From JBFJKD01 sp038106145 (GTDB taxonomy: Bacteria > Pseudomonadota > Gammaproteobacteria > Pseudomonadales > Porticoccaceae), in contig JAYODD010000001.1 in the NCBI GenBank assembly GCA_038106145.1, forward strand, positions 1 to 64,000: a stretch of 64,000 bases of DNA. The letters run 5' to 3'. Made by a program: the position numbers and the translations under genes. This document shows positions 37,037-44,948 of this stretch, in pieces. Positions within the stretch are counted from its first letter, which is position 1, and every line of letters begins with the position of its first letter. The notes under the pieces were generated by a model. That model saw only the letters and a program-made list of their open reading frames with translations. It had not been told where the DNA came from and did no database searches.

Positions 37037-38560
37037 ATGAAAAATGCCGCCAAACCCAGGGATGAACTTGCCGATTTAAAAAACCAAATCGAAACAAAAG
37101 ATCAGCTTCTTGAGCAAAAGAATCAACGCATCCAACTACTCGAAGAGATGGTAAAAACACTGCGCCATAAACAGTTTGGCGCCTCCAGTGAAAAAGACTC
37201 AGCGGATCAAATCAATCTCTTCAACGAAGCCGAGGCGGAACCTGATGAACTTTCCGCTGCTAACGATGAGATTATTGTTCCTGCGCATCACCGCAAAAAA
37301 CAAAAGCGGGCTTCCATTCCGGCTGATATTCCCCGCGAAGACATTATTCACGACCTGCCCGATAGTGAAAAATTCTGTCCTCACGATGGCACTGCGCTCA
37401 CCTGTATTGGCGAAGAAGCCAGCGAGCAGCTGGATATTATTCCTGCCAAAATCACCGTCCTACGCCATCGTCGACAAAAATATGCCTGCCCCTGCTGCGA
37501 GCAGTATCTGATCACCACCCCAAAGCCAGCACAGCCGATTGAAAAATCCATTGCCGCACCCGGCTTGTTGGCTCATGTTGCGGTCAGTAAATATTGTGAT
37601 GGCTTACCGTTGTACCGACAGATCAGTATGTTCAAGCGTATTGGTGTTGAACTGGATAGAGGGACGCTAGCCAACTGGATGATTAAGTTAGGCGCCTTGG
37701 TACAACCACTCATTAATCGTATGCAAGAAATAGCCGGTGAACAATCAGTATTGCATATGGATGAAACGCCACTGCAAGTACTCAACGAACCGGGCAAAAC
37801 AGCGCAAAGTAAAAGCTATATGTGGGTGACGGCGGCTATGCAGTCCAGCACTACCATTATTCTTTATCACTACAGTGCTAGCCGTAGCGGTGAAACCCCA
37901 TTGCATTTACTAGCCGATTTCAACGGTGCGTTAATGGTCGATGGCTATGAAGGTTATTCAGCGGTTTGCACCACGAATCAATTAACTCGCTTAGGCTGTT
38001 GGGCACACGCACGGCGCAAGTTTATCGATGCGCAACGTCAACAACCCAAAGGCAAGGTCGGTAAAAGTGATCAGGCCTTAGCCTTCATTCAAAAGCTATA
38101 CCGTTACGAGCAGTTAGCCAAAGATATGTCTGCCGATGAGCGTTATGCCATCCGGCAGTCGCAATCAAAACCTGAACTAGATAAATTGAAACTGTGGCTG
38201 GAAAAAACACAGCAACATACGCCACCCAAAACGCTGCTCGGAAAAGCCGTGACCTACTTGCATAACCAATGGGGTAGGTTAACGGCCTATACTGACAATG
38301 GTGCGTGGCCTATCGATAATAATCGTGCTGAAAACGCTATCCGCCCGTTTGTTATTGGTCGCAAGAATTGGCTCTTTGCCAACAGTCAGGCAGGCGCGCA
38401 CGCCAGTGCTAATCTTTACAGCTTGATTGAAACGGCTAAAGCGAATGAGCTGGAATCTTACGCTTATTTAAAGCAGGTGTTTACATTATTGCCGCAGGCG
38501 AAGTGCTTGGAAGATATTGATGCGCTGCTACCGCAGCGGGTCAAGGGTGTGGTTGGTTAA
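37037..38560 (+). CDS. tnpC: IS66 transposase TnpC
   Basis: The 507-residue transposase has an N-terminal leucine-zipper coiled coil (residues 1-40), a zinc-finger region with CPCC (YACPCCEQY) and the DDE core: first Asp in HMDETPLQV, second in LMVDGYEGYS, and Glu in NNRAENAIRPF. The product looks intact and the element may be active. Confidence 0.95.
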   Translation: MKNAAKPRDELADLKNQIETKDQLLEQKNQRIQLLEEMVKTLRHKQFGASSEKDSADQINLFNEAEAEPDELSAANDEIIVPAHHRKKQKRASIPADIPREDIIHDLPDSEKFCPHDGTALTCIGEEASEQLDIIPAKITVLRHRRQKYACPCCEQYLITTPKPAQPIEKSIAAPGLLAHVAVSKYCDGLPLYRQISMFKRIGVELDRGTLANWMIKLGALVQPLINRMQEIAGEQSVLHMDETPLQVLNEPGKTAQSKSYMWVTAAMQSSTTIILYHYSASRSGETPLHLLADFNGALMVDGYEGYSAVCTTNQLTRLGCWAHARRKFIDAQRQQPKGKVGKSDQALAFIQKLYRYEQLAKDMSADERYAIRQSQSKPELDKLKLWLEKTQQHTPPKTLLGKAVTYLHNQWGRLTAYTDNGAWPIDNNRAENAIRPFVIGRKNWLFANSQAGAHASANLYSLIETAKANELESYAYLKQVFTLLPQAKCLEDIDALLPQRVKGVVG

Positions 38561-39600
38561 GCGCTTACGATCAACCAGCTTGTAGAGAAGGCGGCCATAA
38601 GACTGGGGGAGCTGAATTCCTATGCTCGGCTGGTGCCAAACATTGATTTATTTATTCAGTTGCATGTCACCAAAGAGGCCGTGGTATCCAGCCGGATAGA
38701 AGGTACAAAAACCAATATTGATGAAGCCCTGTTACCAGAAGAGGAAATTAACCCGGAGAGGCGGAATGACTGGCGCGAGGTCAACAACTACATCAGGGCT
38801 ATGAACGATTCCATTCATGCGCTTGAGAAACTGCCGTTATCGTCCCGTTTGCTTAAGCAGGCTCACCAGACACTACTCACGAATGTTCGCGGAGAACAAA
38901 AGTTGCCCGGGGAATTTCGCACCAGTCAGAACTGGATAGGCGGCAGCAGTCTGGCTGACGCGGTATTTATACCGCCTGCGCATGAGCATGTTCCTGAACT
39001 CATGGGAGACCTGGAAAAGTTCCTGCACAATGATGAGATTCAAATGCCTGCGTTAGTTCGCATCGCCATTGCTCATTACCAGTTTGAAACCATACACCCC
39101 TTTCTGGATGGTAATGGCAGGATAGGCCGTCTGCTTATAACCCTGTTCCTGGTGAGTGAAGGCATTCTCAGTCAGCCCTTGCTTTATCCTTCAACTTACT
39201 TTGAAAAAAATAAGGGGTTGTATTACGACAACCTGATGAGGGTGCGTACTCACAGCGACATGCTGCAGTGGCTGAAGTATTTTTTGGTGGGTGTCGAGCA
39301 AACGGCAACTGAGGCTGTCGGCGCCCTGACAAACATCATCAAGCTCAAAACAGATACCGAAACGCTGATTCACAACAACTTTGGAAGACGAGCCGCTAGC
39401 GCAACACTCTTATTGCAACAGTTGTTCAAGCAACCGATATTGAGCGTTGATCAGGCCGCGACAATCTGCGGTGTGAACTATCGTCCCGCCAATGAGCTGA
39501 TAGCATTGATGTGTCAGCATCAAATGCTGAGAGAGATAACCGGGCAAAGCCGAAACAGGCTCTTCGCGTTTGAACCTTATCTGGAACTGTTTAACTTCAA

Positions 39601-39752
39601 ATGATCACACCCTACCAAACCCAATACTTTGCCTGGCAACTCATCCGCTGCCTGTCTTCAGGAACCCTTACAGCAAGGGTGTTCCGCTTGCCGATGAAGT
39701 GGGGTTGGGCAAAACTATTGAGGCAGGGCTGGTCATTGTCCCGAACTGAGCC
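39601..39752 (+). pseudogene. remnant of an SNF2/DEAD-type helicase
   Basis: The start ATCACACCCTACCAAACCC reads MITPYQTQYFAWQLIR, the typical N-terminus of a family of SNF2-like helicases. After a deletion and frame change, 39661-39750 reads NPYSKGVPLADEVGLGKTIE, which contains the Walker A motif GLGKT preceded by LADEV. Nothing further of the helicase is left. Its ATG overlaps the fic stop. This pairing of Fic and helicase occurs in bacterial defence-like loci, by inference from recall. Confidence 0.75.
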
Positions 39753-39771
39753 GAGCGTAAGCGTAGGATTC

Positions 39772-39801
39772 CCGGCATCGTGCCGGCCGCAATCTGCGGC
39801 C
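39772..39801. repeat. two overlapping REP-like palindromes
   Basis: CCGGCA-TCG-TGCCGG (39772-39786) is followed with a 2-base overlap by GGCCGCA-ATC-TGCGGCC (39785-39801). These back-to-back GC hairpins interrupt the end of the helicase remnant and look like a small mobile repeat. Confidence 0.55.
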
Positions 39802-40000
39802 GCAATGACCCTGAGCACGCGTTGCTTACTCTGCCCGCTATTGGCACGTACGAGTACGTCGACCGCGATATCAGGAACGATCGAGCAATATCGAATGACT
39901 GAATCGCAGTTGACACGGATCCTTGGTAGAAGCAAAGACGCGATAAATAGCCCCTATTACCGCTGTCGGTACGTTTATACTTCCAAGAGGAGCAGTTGAG

Positions 40001-40072
40001 ATGGCGAACCCCGAGAGCTTACTCTTTCACCTGCATAAACACTGGGAAGGGTTCTGTCGCAAATTTTATTAA
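40001..40072 (+). pseudogene. 5' stub of a gene cut by the IS6-type element
   Basis: The ATG at 40001 follows AAGAGGAG and reads MANPESLLFHLHKHWE, then runs into the IS6 left end at 40050 and stops. The stub looks like a true gene start, but the family is not recognised. It is the next gene of the former fic-helicase locus. Confidence 0.5.
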
Positions 40073-40851
40073 GTCTCGGTATACGACAACCTACGGGCGC
40101 AACTATTCCATAACTGCCAAGGCGTAAAACTGCTGCCAAGCTGGCAGTGAACTTTTGTTTTGGGCTTTTCTCAACATCCGCCAGAGTTCAATTCCTGCCA
40201 ATGTCGCCCATGCAGACCAGAAGGATTTGAACCCGAGCATAGGTCGAATCACTCGCTTGATGAACCGATGGTCCTGTTCATCAATATTGTTCAAGTACTT
40301 GCATTGCCGGATCTTAACGCACTTGTTTTCATCGCCGTTGTACTGCTTGATTGCTGCTGTATTGGTGCCGCTTTTGTCGATGTTAATTAAACTGGGCTTT
40401 CCGCTCGATCCAATCGCCTTATTCAGAAACCGGCGTGCTGCCTTTGTATCACGCTTCGCAGTGAGTAGGAAATCGATGGTGTTGCCTTGCTTGTCGACGG
40501 CGCGATAGAGATATTTCCATTCACCTTTGATCTTGATATACGTCTCATCAAGACGCCAACGCATACCACTTCGTTTCTTGTTTTTGCGAAAGGCTTTTTC
40601 GATACGAGGCGCGTAATGCACGACCCAGCGATGAACAGTGCTGTGATCAATCGCGTAGCCTCGCTCCTGCATTAGTTCCTCCAGGTCGCGATAGCTCAAC
40701 GAATAAGCCACGTACCAGCGTACGCACTGTAATATGATCTCTTGCTGGTGATGGCGGACTTTGAAGGTGATCATATTTTATCCGATACCGGGTATTTGGG
40801 ATAAGCAAGTATAGAATGGCGTGTTGGGTCGACCAACTTTGCGACACAACC
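40050..40851 (-). mobile_element. IS6-type insertion sequence 1
   Basis: 802 bp with 14 bp terminal inverted repeats differing at one base (GGTTCTGTCGCAAA at 40050 and GGTTGTGTCGCAAA read inward from 40851). Length and ends are typical of IS6. The 8 bases outside the two ends do not match, so the element probably arrived or remained by recombination or cointegrate formation. Confidence 0.9.
40103..40774 (-). CDS. IS6-family transposase
   Basis: This 223-residue DDE transposase has an N-terminal HTH (SLSYRDLEELMQERGYAIDHS) and catalytic residues in WRLDETYIKI (Asp), INIDKSGTN (Asp) and NIDEQDHRFIKRV (Glu region). It is full length for IS6 and lies inside an element with intact ends. Confidence 0.92.
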   Translation of the reverse strand: MITFKVRHHQQEIILQCVRWYVAYSLSYRDLEELMQERGYAIDHSTVHRWVVHYAPRIEKAFRKNKKRSGMRWRLDETYIKIKGEWKYLYRAVDKQGNTIDFLLTAKRDTKAARRFLNKAIGSSGKPSLINIDKSGTNTAAIKQYNGDENKCVKIRQCKYLNNIDEQDHRFIKRVIRPMLGFKSFWSAWATLAGIELWRMLRKAQNKSSLPAWQQFYALAVME

Positions 40852-41048
40852 AGCTGTGATGCTAGCCAGTGCCCGACATTACCTGCCAGTGCCTGTCACT
40901 CCCACTCTATTATCAATAGGCCTTTTTTATTCTTTATTATCAATGGCTTATTTTCTTGTAAATCGATAATACCATGAAAAATACCATGCTCAGAAAATCC
41001 TTCAAAATACTCGAAAAAGATGCAGATTGAGCACCGCCACACCCCACT

Positions 41049-41375
41049 CTAGGCCACCTTCCGGGCTCTGACTTCCAGGTGTATCCCCTCCTGCTCCTGC
41101 AGGTAATGGATGACCGCGAACAGGTTGCTCGCCTGGGGGTTCCCTTTCGGCCCGAACAAACGCATGAGACTCTTGCTCGATTTTCCAAAGACCTTGGAGA
41201 GTTCCTCAAACCCAATCGTCGCGTTGATGTAGTCACGCTGCACCGCCTTTCCGGTATCGACATCATCGGCCAGCAGACATTCGACCCCTTCTTGCAGCAG
41301 GGCCTTGCGAAACGCCGGATCCCGCTGGGCGCGAGCCTGTATGGTGTCCTTAAAATCTTTCGTCAGAGCCATCAT
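41049..41375 (-). CDS. orphan HTH antitoxin-like transcriptional regulator
   Basis: This 108-residue protein belongs to the small regulators annotated as addiction-module antidotes. It has DFKDTIQARAQRDPAFRKAL, ECLLADDVDTGKAVQRDYIN, then a Cro-type HTH (GFEELSKVFGKSSKSLMRLF) and GNPQASNLFAVIHYLQ. Such genes usually pair with a RelE/HigB-like toxin, but none is next to it. The ATG at 41375 has a GGAG ribosome site. It may repress its own promoter only. Confidence 0.75.
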   Translation of the reverse strand: MMALTKDFKDTIQARAQRDPAFRKALLQEGVECLLADDVDTGKAVQRDYINATIGFEELSKVFGKSSKSLMRLFGPKGNPQASNLFAVIHYLQEQEGIHLEVRARKVA

Positions 41376-41508
41376 TGCATCTCCAGCAATAGCGTAAGGA
41401 CTGTTTCCCTACGCAACGAGGCACCTCGCTGCCATCAGCCTTTAATGGTAGCATTGATGTTACCTTTTGTAATGCACAACTGAGTCCAGTAGCTCAAGGG
41501 ACAGAAAC

Positions 41509-42303
41509 TCATGACTCAATGCGTCCAACCCAGACGTACTTGCCAGGATCTAATGTTTGCTCACCATCCCATCGGTATGCCACCAGCTTGCCTCCGGGCT
41601 TCGCTACGCTGTAATCGAGACAAGCGATATTCGGTGCCAAGGGTACTGGCTCGCCCTCCATGCAGTAATGACCAAGAATGACCGGTGGTGCTTCGTGTGA
41701 ATACTCAACCATATGGTCACCCTCGATCTGGTCATCGGGTATGTGGGTTCGAGCACTCTCTGGCCCCACGAACGCATCTTTGTAACTGGTTGCCTCCCGG
41801 TCCCACCAGCGCACTCGGATGTTGTGCCGCACGTTCCCATCCTTGTCCTTGAAGCTGGCGCCAGACTTCAACGGTATTTCCTTACCCTTCAAGATCGTTT
41901 CTACTGCCTTGAACTGCCTTGAACTGCCATGTACCACTACGGCAAGACTCTCGGAGAAGCTTTTCACTCAAATAGCATTCGCCATTCTGATACTTCAGAA
42001 TTTCTGCGATTTCATGTTTATCCCAGCAAGCATGAATGACTCTCAAATCGCCAAGATCCAGCCAGAGTGGCAAGGTCTTGAACCAGCTAATGATATCCTC
42101 GTAATCAGTCGGGGAGTCTTGGTAGGCATCGAGGAAGGCTTGATGCTGTCCTGCATTCTTCTCAGAATGCGGCCGGAGGTGAGGATGTATTGGTGACAAC
42201 TGATCGCTGAATAAATCAACTCGCCATCAAGAATGGTTTCCCCGGCGAAATCTACCAACAATAAATCACCGACCCCGCTGTTTTTTGTTTCTTCCTGTTT
42301 CAA
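41509..42303 (-). pseudogene. metallophosphoesterase remnant
   Basis: Two overlapping - strand frames (about 42199-41882 and 41967-41509) together match the C-terminal two thirds of a calcineurin-type phosphoesterase: LRPHSEKNAGQHQAFLD, LPLWLDLGDLRVIHACW, ILGHYCMEGEP and NIACLDYSVAKPGGKLVAYRW. The frame changes at a tandem copy of ACTGCCTTGA (41901-41926). The N-terminal metal-binding motifs (GDxHG, GDxxDRG) are missing. Upstream to 42303 the sequence no longer matches clearly. Not functional. Confidence 0.75.
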
Positions 42304-42349
42304 GCCTTTCCGGGAGATGTTTTGAATACGGTTATACCATTGTGCTGAT

Positions 42350-42529
42350 GAATCGCCCCGGGTTTATCGGAGGCTAATTTTCTTGGGAGGATTAGCTAAT
42401 GAACAGACGACCCGGATAATCAATTTTATTGAGATGCTCTACAATCGGATTAAGCGGCATACCCATACCGGTGGCGTGTCGCCGGTGCAATATGAAAACG
42501 ACTATTTTCAGAAGCTACAATGTGCCTAG
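42350..42529 (+). mobile_element. IS3-family remnant
   Basis: TGAATCGCCCCGGGTTTATC (from 42350) looks like an IS3-type terminus. From 42404 to 42529 a frame reads NFIEMLYNRIKRHTHTGGVS, then PVQYENDYFQ and stop, the typical C-terminus of an IS3 OrfB transposase. The rest of the element is deleted. Its stop region overlaps the lipocalin 3' end. Confidence 0.75.
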
Positions 42530-43067
42530 TAAAGTCTGGGAAGTCCAGGACGGGTATGCGGTGTACTCACAAATGCCTGCCGATCAAACCCAAGTGCGCT
42601 GGCCCGAGCCAATAGCCGCTGTAATGTCGCGTCATCGGGTTGCGGCCGCCGCGCCAGCACCCAGGCATATTGACGACCCGGTTCACCAATCAGCACCCAG
42701 CGATAATCCGGGTCAAGTTCCAGGATCCAGTATTCGCCATAAAAAGGTCGAAAAAACTCACACGCAACTTTGCACCGTGACTTCCTTCAACTACCTTGGC
42801 AAGCCCATTGGCTCGCTCAAGCGTGCCTTCAGCTGTTCGGCACTGGTTCACGACTGATACCACGTCATCATCCGGACGATAGTTAGCCTGAGTGTCCGAA
42901 ACGCACATCGATTGAAAACGGTTGGGCAGGCGCGCAATTTCATACCAGGTGCCGTAATAGCGACCCAAGTCCACCGATTGAACAGTCGGGAGCGGCGGTG
43001 CAGGCGTTGTGTAGGCTGCCATTAGCGCCATAGCAAACAGTGCGCTCAAAACAGGTAACGCGGTCAT
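42526..43067 (-). pseudogene. blc: Blc-type lipocalin, frameshifted
   Basis: Lipocalins of the Blc type are outer-membrane proteins that bind membrane lipids. The first frame gives a signal peptide, GRYYGTWYEIARLPNRFQ and YRPDDDVVSVVNQCR. At a run of six As on the + strand (42751-42756) the frame slips. The other frame continues ILELDPDYRWVLIGEPGRQY and RQAFVSTPHTRPG to a stop at 42526. One missing base explains it. The expected lipobox Cys is a Tyr (LMAAYTT). It overlaps the MerR-type gene by 4 bases, so both form one transcript. Confidence 0.82.
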
Positions 43068-44029
43068 TTTGGCGTTACCGGTAAGCTGATCACGCTGGCC
43101 GAAACGGGTACGTAGCCGTGTTCGATACGCCATTTTTCGAGGCAATCAAACAAATCCTGGAACTCGGGCATCAGACACACCCCATCGATGGGTTTGCGGA
43201 TGGCCTTGACACCGTAACCGCCTGCCCATAGTTCAATGCCAGCGGGCAGCAACTGCCGCAGTTCACGCAACCCCTGTGCCGAAAGGGTGGGCGAATAGGC
43301 GCTGCTAAACGACAGGCACACGGCATCGACCTGTTTGATTTGTGCGGCACGCACGATTTCGTCGATGGGAGTTTGTGGGCCCAGCAGTACCGGGTAGACG
43401 TCTTCCACCACCATCAGGGCTTCCACCATTAGCAGCCCCATGGTGTGTTCCTCGCCAGACAGGGTCGTGAGCAGCACACGCGGGCTGCCATCCTGAGAAG
43501 ACATATTGGCCAGTACGGTACGGAACATTTTTTCCAGATGCTGCGAAAACAGATGCTCCTCGAATATGCCGAGTTCATTGCGTGACCAGGCCTCACCCAC
43601 GCGGGTAATCAGCGGCGCAACAATGTCCTGGACAAAACCAGCCAAGCCCCGCTTGGCCATCTCGCGATAAAACTGCCGCTGCAGGGCTTCGCTGTCGTGG
43701 GTTGTGACCAGATGCATCCAGCTGTCGAGCTGTGGCGCGTCAGATGCGGCCAAAACGTTGGGACGAGCTTCATCGAGCCCGACCAGATCCGCATCCTCCA
43801 GCGCCAGCAGCTTGCCCGGCCGGTGCCCGCGATCCATCAAACGCTTGATCTGCGTCAGTCGTTGCACCTGCGTCGGCGCATACAGGCGCTCGCCATTTGC
43901 ATCCCGCGCCGGGGTCGGAAACCCATAGCGCCGTTCCCATACGCGCAAGGTGTCCTTGGGCAAACCGGTTTCGCGCTCAACCGATGCAATGGGTAAACCC
44001 GGAACGGTTGGCAAGGATTCAGTTTTCAT
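43064..44029 (-). CDS. CarH/LitR-type MerR regulator with B12-binding domain
   Basis: CarH/LitR proteins repress in the dark as adenosyl-B12 tetramers and fall off DNA in light. The 321-residue product has a MerR HTH (residues ~15-85, LPKDTLRVWERRYGFPTP), a helical bundle with the light-sensor motif W-x9-EH (WSRNELGIFEEH), and a Rossmann B12 domain with ExHxxG (GEEHTMG), whose His is the expected cobalt ligand. All signature residues are present. The ATG at 44029 is preferred to a TTG at 44044 inside the operator. It is divergent to the lipid/oxidative-stress operon and probably controls it and itself. Confidence 0.88.
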   Translation of the reverse strand: MKTESLPTVPGLPIASVERETGLPKDTLRVWERRYGFPTPARDANGERLYAPTQVQRLTQIKRLMDRGHRPGKLLALEDADLVGLDEARPNVLAASDAPQLDSWMHLVTTHDSEALQRQFYREMAKRGLAGFVQDIVAPLITRVGEAWSRNELGIFEEHLFSQHLEKMFRTVLANMSSQDGSPRVLLTTLSGEEHTMGLLMVEALMVVEDVYPVLLGPQTPIDEIVRAAQIKQVDAVCLSFSSAYSPTLSAQGLRELRQLLPAGIELWAGGYGVKAIRKPIDGVCLMPEFQDLFDCLEKWRIEHGYVPVSASVISLPVTPK

Positions 44030-44030
44030 A

Positions 44031-44109
44031 TTTGTCTTGGACAAAGTGTTGACATACGCAAGTTATTAGCCTAATTTAAGCACATGTCCACCTTTTGACC
44101 AAGACAAAA
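44031..44109. promoter_or_regulatory. divergent promoter with paired near-palindromic operators
   Basis: TTTGTC-TTG-GACAAA (44031-44045) is a perfect 6-3-6 palindrome. The second site TTTTGACCAAGACAAAA (44093-44109) is nearly the same in inverted orientation. Between them is TTGACA (44049-44054), a 17-base spacer and TAATTT (44072-44077), a good sigma-70 promoter reading toward the operon. The layout suggests the MerR-type regulator binds both sites and blocks polymerase in the dark; binding is inference. Confidence 0.75.
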
Positions 44110-44375
44110 TGCGGACTACCCCTCAACTACTCGTTTCGTTGGCCGGAATGGCAGCGGTGTTGCTGATCAGCGAATCTGCGACCAGCCAGTCTGTGCCGGA
44201 TGCCCTTGCTCGGTCATCGCAGCAAACGGTTTGTACCGCTTCCACTGCAAACGTGCCGACCGAGTACTGGCTCTATCACGCGTCGGCCACATCGCCTGCG
44301 CCATGGCTTAACCCGGCTCTCGACCCGCGTTCCGGCTCGGCCCCCTGTCCTGACCGTAAGGCAATCCATACATGA
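44109..44375 (+). CDS. small secreted hypothetical protein
   Basis: This 88-residue protein has an N-terminal signal peptide (LLVSLAGMAAVLLISESATS) and a short Cys-containing tail (two Cys). No family is recognised. The ATG lies in the last bases of the second operator and has no ribosome site, so translation may be leaderless-like or the true start may differ. It overlaps the glutathione peroxidase gene by 4 bases, which supports its being a real first gene of the operon. Confidence 0.5.
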   Translation: MRTTPQLLVSLAGMAAVLLISESATSQSVPDALARSSQQTVCTASTANVPTEYWLYHASATSPAPWLNPALDPRSGSAPCPDRKAIHT

Positions 44376-44947
44376 AACCCATCCTTTCCATGGCAACACT
44401 GCTCTTAACAGCCAGCGTGAACGCAGTGCCCTCTTGCCCCACGCTGCGGAACTTCAAGCTCACGGATATCGACGGCCAAATTCGTAACCTGTGCACCTAT
44501 GCCGACAAAGTGATGCTCGTGGTGAACACCGCCAGCCAGTGCGGTTACACCGGCCAGTACAAGGGCTTGCAGGCCTTGTCCGACCCATACGGGCCGCAAG
44601 GCTTGGTGGTGATTGGGTTGCCGGCCAACGACTTTGGCGGGCAGGAACCGGGTAGCAACGCCGCCATCAAGAATTTCTGCGAGGTTGGCTTTCAGGTCGA
44701 CTTCCCTCTATTCGCCAAAACCGGCGTCACCGCCGCCAACGCTAACCCGTTTCACGAAGCGCTGGCCAGCGCCACCGGCGAGCGGCCGCGCTGGAATTTC
44801 CACAAATACCTGATCGATCTCAGCGGTACGCGCGCGTTGTCGTTTGCCAGCCACTTCGATCCGCAATCGAAGAAAAGGGTGCAGGCCATCGAGCCCCTGC
44901 TCAAGGCCAAACCGGGCGCGGCCACACTCGCACAGACAGGACAATAA
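44372..44947 (+). CDS. exported glutathione peroxidase-like protein
   Basis: These thiol peroxidases reduce hydrogen peroxide and lipid hydroperoxides. The 191-residue product has a signal peptide (about 19 residues, ending SVNAVP) and the GPx core: VVNTASQCGYTGQYKGL with the peroxidatic Cys, LPANDFGGQEPGS and PRWNFHKYLI with the catalytic Trp and Asn. Cys is used, not selenocysteine. A periplasmic location fits protection of membrane lipids. It belongs to the operon by 4-base overlap. Confidence 0.9.
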   Translation: MKPILSMATLLLTASVNAVPSCPTLRNFKLTDIDGQIRNLCTYADKVMLVVNTASQCGYTGQYKGLQALSDPYGPQGLVVIGLPANDFGGQEPGSNAAIKNFCEVGFQVDFPLFAKTGVTAANANPFHEALASATGERPRWNFHKYLIDLSGTRALSFASHFDPQSKKRVQAIEPLLKAKPGAATLAQTGQ

Positions 44948-44948
44948 A

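Larger units (their letters stand above)
36274..38568 (+). mobile_element. IS66-family insertion sequence, complete
   Basis: 2295 bp with terminal inverted repeats of about 25 bp: left GTAAGCGCCGCACCAACCAC, right GTAAGCGCTTAACCAACCAC read inward. They are flanked by 8 bp target duplications GATCAACC (36266-36273 and 38569-38576), the length typical of IS66. It carries all three genes tnpA, tnpB and tnpC. A clean duplication indicates recent simple transposition. Confidence 0.96.
36156..39604 (+). pseudogene. Fic family protein gene split by IS66
   Basis: The first 39 codons (from ATG 36156, MAIRLEEYRSGEYRKGFQYQ) lie before the IS66 element and the rest after it. Removing IS66 and one 8-base target copy restores one continuous frame of about 381 residues. 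The Fic core motif HPFLDGNGRIGR is intact (39098-39133), which supports AMP transfer to a protein target. The SSRIEG helix fits the class II inhibitory motif [S/T]xxxE[G/N]. The C-terminus looks like a winged helix. Fic proteins AMPylate targets; here the target is unknown. The stop overlaps a helicase remnant start (ATGA), so they were one operon. Confidence 0.9.

Noticed and set aside
40042..40859. Target duplication for IS6 element 1
   Set aside because: The flanking 8-mers CTGGGAAG and AGCTGTGA do not match.
44372..44947. Selenoprotein glutathione peroxidase
   Set aside because: The peroxidatic residue is encoded as Cys, no TGA is in frame.
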